Shown one piece after another: positions 16,628 through 24,443 of a stretch of 64,000 nucleotides of DNA (positions are counted from its first letter, which is position 1; each line of letters opens with the position of its first letter). The position numbers and the translations under genes are program-made. The DNA comes from CBDFLD01 sp965249005. Lineage in GTDB: Bacteria > Acidobacteriota > UBA6911. Below the pieces are notes generated by a model that was not told the origin of the DNA, searched no databases, and saw only the letters and a list, made by a program, of their open reading frames with translations. Location of the stretch: positions 1-64,000 of the forward strand of contig CBDFLD010000008.1 of assembly GCA_965249005.1 (NCBI GenBank). The letters are read 5' to 3'.

Positions 16628-18088
16628 TCAGGAGGTTTGGGGCAGCCTGGTCTCGAGGCCACAGAGTCGCTCAAGGCCCAGCGCGATACCGGCCAAGAGC
16701 CAAAAAACCATCACAACCTCGGAGTCGCCAAAGTTGTAATGCACAAAGCCACTCATCAAGAATCCGAAGACACCGCCAAGAATACCGAGAACGATTCCAT
16801 GGATCATCCAATCGTGACTCCGGTGAAGTGTTCTCACCAGCACCCACAGATAGGTCGCCACCACCGCCACCCAGGCTGCCAGCCCAAGTAGTCCTCGCTC
16901 GACAGCAAGTTGAATAGGGGTGGAGTGGAAATGAAGCTGCCAGCCGAATTTCTCCCAGGCGCGCAAGCCCAGCTCTTGCCAGGCGGTCTTCGAGCTATCC
17001 ATGCCCACTCCGAACCACGGGTATTCGGAAATGAGCCGCATCCCATCTGCCCACATCAGCTGCCGGTACTGGATGCTCATATCGGCTGGATCGTAAAAGC
17101 CGACACCACGCCAGCGTTCGAGCAGTGTATTCATGAGGAAGATGGAAAAGAAGGCGAGGACCAATGTCAATGCGCGCCCCCGCCAGCGAAGCCTGAAACA
17201 CAAAACCGCCATCGCTCCAAACACAAAAGCTCCCCAGGACGCGCGCGTGAAGGTTGCTCCCAGGGCTCCCACCAACAAGAGTTGGATGGCGACGAGTAAG
17301 ATCGCAAGTCCCGACCACTTGCTAGGGCACGCCAACCAAAGGCCAAAAGCAAGCAAGCCAACCAGAAGCAACATCTCGGCGTAGGTGACCCAGTGGCCGT
17401 AGGTTCCGGTCGCGCGAATACCCCGTCCCGTTCGGAGTACGTCACCGGCAAATGCCTTGTTTCCTCTCGACCGCGCATCGAGCTGGAATTCGATCGGTAA
17501 GATTCCACCTCGGACTCCCTCACAAGGAATGGTCTGGCTGTCATGCTCGGAAACTAGTTCCGCCAACGCCTCCGGACTGTTCACGGATTGACCGACACAA
17601 TCAAGGATTGTGTCCCGCGGTACAAGCCCGGCCTTTCCAAGCGGGCCATGATCATTCAGTGACACGATCTCCACCCCTCGGCCCACGGCTTTTTCCCACA
17701 ATTCGGGCAAGGCTCCCAGGGTAGCCGAACCCAACAGGGTTCCGATCATCAGAGCAGCTTGGTTCCGCTTGCGCACATTGTCCGCTACAAGAGGCAGGAT
17801 CAGAATCAGAAGCACCGACCTCGACCGGCTCATGCTCAATTCCGGATCCAACGAAAGAATAGTCGAACCCATCGTGACGACAACAAACACGAGAACAGGA
17901 AGATAGAGTTTCGAGGCAAAAGGGCGACGACGCTTAACGACCAGGCTCACCAACCATAGAATCCCCGCCACGCCCGCCGATATTTGTGTGGCCGCAATCG
18001 AGTGGGGGAGGCATGCGGCAAACAAGAGAAGGAAGATTCCGGTGAGACCGTGCCAACGGTCGTCCGCCTGTGGAAACAACAACAGCAC
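16628..18088 (-). CDS. O-antigen ligase/polymerase family membrane protein with PDZ-like insertion
   Basis: 486 residues from GTG 18088 (TTG codons at 18082/18079 fit the GGAGG spacing better and are possible starts). About ten hydrophobic segments are visible. The Wzy_C/WaaL-type periplasmic loop lies at residues about 320-400 with ISEYPWFGVGMDSS and the following HFHSTPIQLAVERGLLGL, typical of O-antigen ligases. Residues about 137-207, between two membrane segments, look like a PDZ domain: GVEIVSLNDHGPLGKAGL, RDTILDCVGQSVNSPEAL, ILPIEFQL. PDZ domains bind peptide C-termini, and this position would be periplasmic. The protein transfers or polymerises glycan on a lipid carrier. It is followed by a methyltransferase. 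Confidence 0.82.
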   Translation of the reverse strand: MLLLFPQADDRWHGLTGIFLLLFAACLPHSIAATQISAGVAGILWLVSLVVKRRRPFASKLYLPVLVFVVVTMGSTILSLDPELSMSRSRSVLLILILPLVADNVRKRNQAALMIGTLLGSATLGALPELWEKAVGRGVEIVSLNDHGPLGKAGLVPRDTILDCVGQSVNSPEALAELVSEHDSQTIPCEGVRGGILPIEFQLDARSRGNKAFAGDVLRTGRGIRATGTYGHWVTYAEMLLLVGLLAFGLWLACPSKWSGLAILLVAIQLLLVGALGATFTRASWGAFVFGAMAVLCFRLRWRGRALTLVLAFFSIFLMNTLLERWRGVGFYDPADMSIQYRQLMWADGMRLISEYPWFGVGMDSSKTAWQELGLRAWEKFGWQLHFHSTPIQLAVERGLLGLAAWVAVVATYLWVLVRTLHRSHDWMIHGIVLGILGGVFGFLMSGFVHYNFGDSEVVMVFWLLAGIALGLERLCGLETRLPQTS

Positions 18089-18169
18089 CTCCGCCTCGGA
18101 TCCTATGGGGTTACTCTATGTTTTGTCAATATCTTGTGGATAGAGGGACCGTACAAAGCGGTTTGAGCG

Positions 18170-18340
18170 TCAAACCGGGTTGGACTCACCGTTCGGTACG
18201 TTCTGGAACTGTTGAATCTCAACCAAGCCGGGCCATATGAGTGCTTCCCAGGCGGCCAGACCCAGCGCCACCCAACCGGTTGGAAGGAGCGCGAACGCCG
18301 CGATCCAGGCCCCGACGAAAATGGCGATGCGCCACTTCAT
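18170..18340 (-). CDS. Small membrane protein, 56 aa
   Basis: A short frame from ATG 18340 to TGA 18170 encodes a polypeptide that starts MKWRIAIFVGAWIAAFAL, continues with a second hydrophobic stretch (WVALGLAAWEALIWPGLV) and ends polar (NVPNGESNPV). The two-helix pattern and clean ends suggest a genuine small membrane protein. It lies upstream of the O-antigen ligase on the same strand, with a perfect 8-bp hairpin (18159-18177, loop GCG) overlapping its stop codon. A TTGACA box on the minus strand (18408-18403) could serve it. No SD is evident, so confidence is moderate. Confidence 0.45.
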   Translation of the reverse strand: MKWRIAIFVGAWIAAFALLPTGWVALGLAAWEALIWPGLVEIQQFQNVPNGESNPV

Positions 18341-18465
18341 GTTGTGAGGTTTCGCAGACGGCTTGTCACCGGTACGAGCGATCGGAAACGCTGGTCCCGC
18401 ATTGTCAAGTTAGGTCGGGAAAGAGCCGACGTTTCAATTAGCTGGAAATTCTTCATTTTTCTTGC

Positions 18466-18500
18466 TTGCATTCAATTTAATCCAGTTGTACCATTACAAC
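18466..18500 (+). promoter_or_regulatory. Promoter and operator of the GntR gene
   Basis: -35 TTGCAT (18466-18471), 17-bp spacer, -10 TACCAT (18489-18494). A perfect palindrome GTTGTA, CCAT, TACAAC (18485-18500) overlaps the -10. Small GntR/YtrA regulators commonly bind palindromes in their own promoter, so autorepression is likely by analogy. Confidence 0.5.
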
Positions 18501-18528
18501 ACAGGGGTCATATGGGACATCACATTTC

Positions 18529-18909
18529 ATGGAAATAGTCATCGACATCGACGCTTCGGTCCCCGTGTTTGCTCAATTGATTGGGCAGATAAAGCAGGCC
18601 GTGCTCAGCGAAAAAATAGGCCCAGGGGATGCCTTGCCTTCGATTCGACAGCTTGCAAACGACCTGGAGCTTAACAACAAAACAGTAGCGAAAGCTTACC
18701 GCTTACTAGAGCGTGATTTAGTCATTCAAACCAAAGGCTATCGCGGCACTTTTATTCACCCAGATGCCAAGGTTAACAGCACTGTCGATTTGAATTCGTG
18801 GGTCGTGACGAAATTGGGCGAAACCATAGAGGCATTTAGAGAGTCGGGCGTAACGGACTCTGAAATTCGGATTGCATTCGGCGATTTGATGAATCGTCGC
18901 GGCAGTTGA
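18529..18909 (+). CDS. GntR-family transcriptional regulator (short, YtrA-type)
   Basis: 126 residues. An N-terminal winged helix-turn-helix carries the GntR signature (PVFAQLIGQIKQAVLSEKI, PGDALPSIRQLANDLELNNKT, AKAYRLLERD). Only a short helical C-terminus follows (about residues 85-126), with no FadR or UTRA effector domain, which is the YtrA layout. YtrA-type regulators usually control the adjacent membrane protein or transporter operon, and a membrane-protein gene follows 10 nt later. GC content here is clearly lower than in the flanks. A palindrome in the promoter is the likely operator. Confidence 0.85.
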   Translation: MEIVIDIDASVPVFAQLIGQIKQAVLSEKIGPGDALPSIRQLANDLELNNKTVAKAYRLLERDLVIQTKGYRGTFIHPDAKVNSTVDLNSWVVTKLGETIEAFRESGVTDSEIRIAFGDLMNRRGS

Positions 18910-18919
18910 GGAGATAAAC

Positions 18920-19771
18920 ATGCCAGAGCATATGTTATTTCACGTTGTGTTTTTGAGCCAGATTCTCCTTATTTCATTCTATTATCCAAGAAAAATACTT
19001 AGCCGGATGAGGTATGTGTTCGAAGCATATCCGCCATCGACGTACCCTAAGCTCTACCCGAAAACGATCGAATATTACGAGAAAGTACGGCGCAACTACC
19101 GGAGTATAAATATATTTATACTCCTGACTGGTTTGTTGATACTGGCAGTGCTGTTAGGTTATTCACGTAGTGGTAAATGGGACCATGTTATTGCGATGTG
19201 GTATTTTGTGGTCCAGTTGTTTCCCGTGATGCTCTTAGATTTACGGTCGCTCAAAGAATTCAAACTCATGAGAAAAGCTAATTCACGTACCACTCGAAAA
19301 GCAGAACTGCATCCTCGCCGCTTGTTTGATTTTATTTCGCCCGCAATTATCGGCGTGGCGATCATCACGTACATCGCATTTATTGTGCTCATCCTCTATA
19401 TCAGACAATTCGAATATCCTTGGTTTGGTGGATATTGGAATATAGTTATAGTGACGGTTTTCAACCTGTGTTTCGCAGGAATAATTCTCTGGTACATGTA
19501 CGGGAAAAAACTAAATCCACACCAGGCATACGAAGATCGAATCAGGCAAATAGAGATCATCGGGAAAATATTGGTATTTGTAAGTATTGCGGCAACTATA
19601 TCAATAGCAATAACTATTGTCCTTGCTGCATTGGAGTTGCGCAGTCTCCAGCCTATCGCCAATTGTTTATTTTCAGTTACTGGCTGTGATTTGCTTCCAA
19701 GCTTACCGAGTAAACAACATAAATTTCGAAGTGTACAAAGAGGATCCTTTGGTCACGTAGGCTCTCACTGA
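18920..19771 (+). CDS. Polytopic membrane protein in a low-GC insert
   Basis: 283 residues; GAGGAGA SD. About five hydrophobic helices are visible (LFHVVFLSQILLISFYY, IFILLTGLLILAVLLGY, YFVVQLFPVMLL, AIIGVAIITYIAFIVLILYI, IVIVTVFNLCFAGIILWYM, ILVFVSIAATISIAITIVLA). The last ~25 residues (PSKQHKFRSVQRGSFGHVGSH) look unlike the rest and may be read-through into foreign sequence, meaning the original 3' end could be lost. No family recognised. The low GC shared with the GntR gene and the integrase remnant 170 bp downstream suggest joint horizontal acquisition. Confidence 0.65.
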   Translation: MPEHMLFHVVFLSQILLISFYYPRKILSRMRYVFEAYPPSTYPKLYPKTIEYYEKVRRNYRSINIFILLTGLLILAVLLGYSRSGKWDHVIAMWYFVVQLFPVMLLDLRSLKEFKLMRKANSRTTRKAELHPRRLFDFISPAIIGVAIITYIAFIVLILYIRQFEYPWFGGYWNIVIVTVFNLCFAGIILWYMYGKKLNPHQAYEDRIRQIEIIGKILVFVSIAATISIAITIVLAALELRSLQPIANCLFSVTGCDLLPSLPSKQHKFRSVQRGSFGHVGSH

Positions 19772-19942
19772 ATGCTCCCTGCCTATGCGCAGCGTGTGCC
19801 GAAAAAGACTTGAGACGATAGGCAGCATAGAAGGGTCGCATCGGCGGCATGAAGAGGATCTTCAACTTGATACTGGCAGCATCAAGCTTCCTCAGCCCAG
19901 CGAGCGAAAGTATCCCAAGGCACCGTGGGATTTGGGCTGGGA

Positions 19943-20192
19943 GTTGGTTTTGCCGACAACGCGTTTTTATCTGGACCCTTGTCGGGACAGCAAGCTCACG
20001 ACGTCGCAACCCGCAGCCCAGGAGGATCGCCAGAATCGGACGATCGCGCATACTTTTGAGAGTTGTAGGGTTGGGGAGCTGCAAAAGTTTGGCGGATTCG
20101 TCAGCGGTCAAGCAATTACCGGATCGAACGCCAAGCTTCTTCACGTACCCGCCGAAGGCCTGCCGCGAGTACTTAATCGAGGTGCTCCGCAG
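19943..20192 (-). pseudogene. Tyrosine recombinase/integrase remnant
   Basis: The minus strand encodes a clear internal fragment of a phage-type integrase: KKLGVRSGNCLTADESAKLL, then LKSMRDRPILAILLGCG and LRRRELA. This matches the Box I region (conserved Arg in LLGCGLRRRELA) of tyrosine recombinases. Similarity ends just after that arginine, where the frame drifts. There is no N-terminal domain, no Box II (HxxR) and no catalytic Tyr, so it cannot be active. It sits between the low-GC GntR/membrane-protein pair and the SDR gene. Confidence 0.7.
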
Positions 20193-20227
20193 AATAGTCC
20201 CTCGCGGCTGGAGTGAGTGCGAACATT

Positions 20228-21001
20228 TCAGTGATGAGTGGCGCCGTTGGTTAGCGTGCGAACGGCCAGCGTCAGGCCTTGCATCCTGGGATCGGAGACG
20301 TGCAGGACCTCGAGCGCCACTTCCACGGGCTGAATAAAGCTTCCAGAAAACATGTCCTTGATCATTTTGGACTTTGCCTCCTTCGAATAGGCGGCGTCCG
20401 TGCCCGGTGTGTCTCCCACGGTAGGGCAAATGGCAACGGAGCGGATGCCGGACTCCTGGCCATCTCGGGCCACGGCTTTCATCAGACCATTTACTCCTGC
20501 CTTGGCCGCAGAGTAGGCTGCGGAGCAGACTTTTGCGCCCTTCACACCGGCGTCGCTGCTGATAAATACGATCACCCCTCCGTTTCCATAGCGCTTCATC
20601 CGCCGGCACCCCTCCTGAGCAACGAGGAACGCGCCGGTCAGATTAACGGAAAGCATACCCTCCCACTGTTCAAGAGTGATGTCGCAAAAACTGTGTAAAA
20701 CGAAATAACCCGCATTGGAGACGACGATATCACACCTTCCATAGCGTTTATCGATCGCATCAAAGCAGGTAGCCACCGCTTTCGGATCGGTCACATCCAT
20801 CTTCAGCGCAAACGCCTCGCCGCCGGTTTCCTCAATACAGGCGGCGGTTCGCTCTGCTGCGCCTGGATCGAGATCGGTGACCGCCACTCTGGCACCGGCA
20901 CTGCACAGCGCTCTGGAAATTGCCGAACCAAAACCATCTTTGCCGGACTGATGAAGTCCAGCTCCTGTCACCATCCCGACCAATCCTTCATGAGTCTTCA
21001 T
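20228..21001 (-). CDS. Short-chain dehydrogenase/reductase
   Basis: 257 residues. The cofactor loop begins GMVTGAG with an insertion (LHQSGKDGFGSAIS) where classical SDRs have GxxxGxG. Asp in VAVTDLDPG favours NAD(H). NAG at VVSNAGYF, catalytic Ser in VFISSDAGVKG, and YSAAKAGV supplies Tyr and Lys. In carbohydrate loci SDRs of this kind act as sugar, 2-keto-3-deoxy-sugar-acid or uronate dehydrogenases. It lies 37 nt downstream of the amidohydrolase on the same strand and is probably co-transcribed. Confidence 0.82.
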   Translation of the reverse strand: MKTHEGLVGMVTGAGLHQSGKDGFGSAISRALCSAGARVAVTDLDPGAAERTAACIEETGGEAFALKMDVTDPKAVATCFDAIDKRYGRCDIVVSNAGYFVLHSFCDITLEQWEGMLSVNLTGAFLVAQEGCRRMKRYGNGGVIVFISSDAGVKGAKVCSAAYSAAKAGVNGLMKAVARDGQESGIRSVAICPTVGDTPGTDAAYSKEAKSKMIKDMFSGSFIQPVEVALEVLHVSDPRMQGLTLAVRTLTNGATHH

Positions 21002-21038
21002 CGATATCCCTCTAGTTGCCGAGATCGTCTTGTTTTGG

Positions 21039-22481
21039 TCAAAACGGCCTGCCCAGCCTCTCCTCGAGCTGGAACAATCGGACCGCGTTCTCCCGGAAGA
21101 TCTTGAGCGCGACGTCGCGCGCGCCTTCCTCGCTCATAGCGCCTCGCTCCACTCTTGCGGCAAGCACCCGCGCCACCACCTCCTTGCCGGATTCGAGAGA
21201 CCCCACCGCCTCCTCGATGGTCGAGCAGTCTCCGCCCCAGAAGACCTTGTTGTACGGCACCATATCGAGTATCTCTTCCAGCGCAATGACCGAGGCTTCC
21301 TTCGAGATTTGGGGCAGCCATACCAAGTCGATCGAAACGTTGGGGAATTGCTTGGTGAGCGAGATGGCCTGACTCGTCCAGGGATACCCGCCGTGGAAGA
21401 TGATGAAGTCGACGTCGGGGTATTGCAGAAAGATGTTATTCAAATCGGCGGGCCGGCTGTCCTCCAGGACGCTGCCGTTGCCCGCCTGATACCCGGTGTG
21501 AATCTGTATCGGTAAATTGACCTCGGCGGCTTTCCGTATGATCCAGTGAAACAGAAAGTCTTCAACGGCCTTCTCTTCGCTTTCGGCGAGCACCCCACGG
21601 GAGCCCTTGTCGAACAGAGCGCTCGCCGTTCCGAACGGCACATCCTCGTAATGTAGAGACCGCATGTAGGCGAAGGAATTCTTGATTCCCACCACTTTGT
21701 GCTCGAGAGCCCAGTCGAACACGACGCCGACATAGGTCAAATAGTCCTCCAGGCTTCCGATGGTATGCCCTTCCGCCGCGGCCTTCTCGTACACGTTGTT
21801 CTCGAACATTATCGCCTCTACCCATGTTCTGGGAACTGGATTCTCCTGTTGGGTCAGCCGGTAACCATTAGCCGAAGCCCACAGGAGGTGATCGATGTCT
21901 AAAATGAGGGCGGAGTACCGCTCATCGAGAACGATGTCCAAGGGCTTCCAGTATGGGTCGACAAGCCAGACGTCGATGTTCGACCGCTCGAATGCGGTCG
22001 CATACCACTCGTCGAAGTCCCGGTAATTCTCGTCGATCTGCGCGGAGAGTCTCGCGATGCCCGGCTTGGTGAACGAGTCCTCATCGTAACCGTACAGCTT
22101 CTGGAATCCGCTCAGGAATTGGGCGTAGTAGCTGGTGTTCTTCGAGAGCTCGAGATATGGGCTGTAGGTTTCCCAGTTCTCGTCTGGGCTGTTGGCCCGG
22201 ACACTCTCGGATGTGAGCGGTGGCGAGCCCGCGCTTATGAGATCGGATCGCAGATATGATGTGGCCATGAGCGTATAGAAGCTTACGCCTTGATCGGGGT
22301 CCTGCGTGTTCCGCTGGTGCTCGTGGGTGTCGACCACCTTGATCGTCTCGATGTAGTCTCGGAGAGACTGAAACGTGCGACTGTCGTCGTCATCACGGCG
22401 ATCGCAACCGCTGAAGATGCCAACGGAAAACAGCACAGAGATCAGAACGGCATTACGGGTCGAAGTACGTTGCGTGGTCAT
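21039..22481 (-). CDS. Lipoprotein amidohydrolase-family protein (paralogue of 11989-13392)
   Basis: 480 residues from ATG 22481 (AGGAG 10 nt upstream; an in-frame start at 22517 is possible). The N-terminus is a lipoprotein signal ending SVGIFSGC, with the modified Cys followed by DRRDDDD. Metal-type motifs are VVDTHEHQRN, IQIHTGYQ, FIIFHGGYPW and FWGGDC, in the same order as the gene at 11989. In the first motif this protein has His-Glu-His where the paralogue has His-Asn-His. The family includes uronate-isomerase-like and amidohydrolase-2 enzymes; no substrate can be assigned. An SDR follows, suggesting a two-step conversion. Confidence 0.75.
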   Translation of the reverse strand: MTTQRTSTRNAVLISVLFSVGIFSGCDRRDDDDSRTFQSLRDYIETIKVVDTHEHQRNTQDPDQGVSFYTLMATSYLRSDLISAGSPPLTSESVRANSPDENWETYSPYLELSKNTSYYAQFLSGFQKLYGYDEDSFTKPGIARLSAQIDENYRDFDEWYATAFERSNIDVWLVDPYWKPLDIVLDERYSALILDIDHLLWASANGYRLTQQENPVPRTWVEAIMFENNVYEKAAAEGHTIGSLEDYLTYVGVVFDWALEHKVVGIKNSFAYMRSLHYEDVPFGTASALFDKGSRGVLAESEEKAVEDFLFHWIIRKAAEVNLPIQIHTGYQAGNGSVLEDSRPADLNNIFLQYPDVDFIIFHGGYPWTSQAISLTKQFPNVSIDLVWLPQISKEASVIALEEILDMVPYNKVFWGGDCSTIEEAVGSLESGKEVVARVLAARVERGAMSEEGARDVALKIFRENAVRLFQLEERLGRPF

Positions 22482-22764
22482 CACGAGGTTGCTCCTGCTC
22501 GAACGGGCATTGATCATTTTTTGGGAAGGTCTTCGTTGGAGGGCGAATGACTGGACTCAGCTCCTGGCTCAGTTTCCCGCCTACCGACGACAGAGGGAAT
22601 TTTACCTCAAACCGACATTTCAGGAAAGGCAGCCACGCACACTTCTACCCACACGGCGGTTTTGCGGATCCGCCCGTCCTGCATATGAAAGGTACCGCTT
22701 GTCTATCTCACGATCCGGACGAATCAGGAAGGAACTCGGACTTAGTCCGTTCACCCCTATCCCG

Positions 22765-22793
22765 TTTCCAAATGGCGCAGTGCGACATATACT
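22765..22793 (+). promoter_or_regulatory. Putative promoter of the sulfatase operon
   Basis: TTTCCA (22765-22770), 17-bp spacer, TATACT (22788-22793), 27 bp before the sulfatase ATG, with GGGAGG as SD. The -10 is good and the -35 weak. Nothing else is recognised in the 339-bp gap 22482-22820. Confidence 0.4.
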
Positions 22794-22820
22794 GTCAGAA
22801 AGTAGGGAGGCAAGACTATC

Positions 22821-24443
22821 ATGCATTCGAAAACGACCTGCACTCTCCTGTCGCTTCTGGTATTCGGGATCGCCTGCGATGGGACCGACCGGATCAAGGA
22901 TCCGGATTCGCCCATCCGCAACGTTCTGTTCATAAGCGCCGACGATCATGCCGCACACGCTTTGGGATGTTACGGCAACGAGCTGATTCGAACACCTAAT
23001 CTGGATCGGCTGGCCGCTCGGGGCGCCCGTTTCACCCACGCCTACACCAACGCGCCGCTCTGTACCCCTTCCCGCCAATCGCTCATCACCGGACGATATC
23101 CGCACGCCTCGGGGGTCACGCTGCTACAGACGCCCCTGGCGGAGGAACAGGTCACGATCGCGGACTATCTCAAGGAACGGGGATTTCAGACCGGAGCCGT
23201 GGGCAAGATGCATTTCAACAGTCAGCTGAAGCACGGCTTCGATTATCGCATCGACGGTGCCGACCACGATGCGTACCTGGAGCAAAAACCGCCGCGCAAG
23301 ATCCCGGAAGGAACGCCCGTCAAGCCTCACTGGAATCCGCTCCATGACCCCGCGCGTCTCTACCTCAACGCCGACACGCTTCCGGGCAACGGTTACCCCC
23401 GGGCCACTAACTGGGAACGCCAAGGGTACTACGACGACGATTTCGTGGGCACTTATTTCGTGAATCGTGCCGCCGATTTCATTCGCGAGAATCGGAAGAA
23501 CCGTTTCTGCCTCTGGCTCAGCTTCTACGAGCCGCATGCCCCCTACAACTTTCCAGTCGAGTATGCCGGCAAATTCGATCCCTCCGACATGCCCCTGCCG
23601 GAGATGGGTCCGGATGACGACCGCTGGGTTCCGGCGGTCTTCCGCGAGCTGAACGAGGAGCAGAAGCGAGGGATCATTGCGTCTTACTACACCTCGGTCG
23701 AGTATCTCGATGCCAACGTGGGCCGGATTCTCCGGGTGCTCGAGGAAGAAGGCCTCGACCGCGACACCCTGGTCGTCTATGTCGGAGACCACGGCTACCT
23801 TCTCGGTCACCACGGCGCCTTCGAGAAGCAGACTATGTGGGACGAGGCGCTGCGCATTCCCATGATCGTCCGTGATCCTCGGCTGGAGCCGTCTACCGTG
23901 ACGGCTCTGGTGGAAATGCTCGATCTCGTGCCGACCATCCTGGACACCCTCGGGGTCGACCCGATGCCGACGGCACAGGGCCGCACCCTTGTACCGTTGC
24001 TCCGCGGCGAGACCGACCGGCATCGAGACTTCATCTTCTCCCAATACCATGCCGACAATCTGGCGGGGGTGAGAACCGAGCGTTGGAAGTACATGTTCAC
24101 CACGGGGGCCCACGACCTTTCCTTTTTGTTCCCTACCGGGTATGGACCGTCGGGCCGGCATCAGCGCCTCTTCGACCTACGCCAAGACCCGGCCGAATTC
24201 ACAAACCTGGCGGCGGATCCACAACACAAGGCCGTGCTCGAGGACCTTCAGCTCAAGATGGAAAGCGTGTTCCTGGAGACGGACCCCCGCGCGGCGCAAT
24301 TGCCCGAGGGGCTGTCGATCGAGGAGAGACTCGAGTGGTTTCTCGAGCCGCCCGAAGGTCCCGACACGATCATGGAGACGATGCCGCCTTCCTACCCCGC
24401 GAAGGCCATAGCCGGCGCGGGGAAGCCCAAGGGAGGACATTAG
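22821..24443 (+). CDS. Lipoprotein sulfatase (formylglycine type)
   Basis: 540 residues. Lipoprotein signal with lipobox FGIAC. Sulfatase fold: NVLFISADDHAAHALGCYG (metal Asp pair), active-site motif CTPSRQSLITGRYPH with Cys81 to be oxidised to formylglycine, VGKMHF, and a distal metal Asp in VVYVGDHGYLLG. The C-terminal part carries the usual family ending. It resembles the choline-sulfatase/N-sulfoglucosamine-like group of S1 sulfatases. Cys-type sulfatases need a maturase (anSME or FGE), and none is in the window. Its stop overlaps the next start by 1 nt (TAGTG), so the following hydrolase is coupled. Likely substrate: a sulfated glycan or small sulfate ester. Confidence 0.9.
   Translation: MHSKTTCTLLSLLVFGIACDGTDRIKDPDSPIRNVLFISADDHAAHALGCYGNELIRTPNLDRLAARGARFTHAYTNAPLCTPSRQSLITGRYPHASGVTLLQTPLAEEQVTIADYLKERGFQTGAVGKMHFNSQLKHGFDYRIDGADHDAYLEQKPPRKIPEGTPVKPHWNPLHDPARLYLNADTLPGNGYPRATNWERQGYYDDDFVGTYFVNRAADFIRENRKNRFCLWLSFYEPHAPYNFPVEYAGKFDPSDMPLPEMGPDDDRWVPAVFRELNEEQKRGIIASYYTSVEYLDANVGRILRVLEEEGLDRDTLVVYVGDHGYLLGHHGAFEKQTMWDEALRIPMIVRDPRLEPSTVTALVEMLDLVPTILDTLGVDPMPTAQGRTLVPLLRGETDRHRDFIFSQYHADNLAGVRTERWKYMFTTGAHDLSFLFPTGYGPSGRHQRLFDLRQDPAEFTNLAADPQHKAVLEDLQLKMESVFLETDPRAAQLPEGLSIEERLEWFLEPPEGPDTIMETMPPSYPAKAIAGAGKPKGGH

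Noticed and set aside
19677..20609. A 310-codon minus-strand gene spanning the integrase remnant
   Set aside because: The first ~125 codons are an off-frame reading of the SDR gene and the last part is antisense to the membrane-protein end. Only the middle shows integrase homology, so it was annotated as a remnant.
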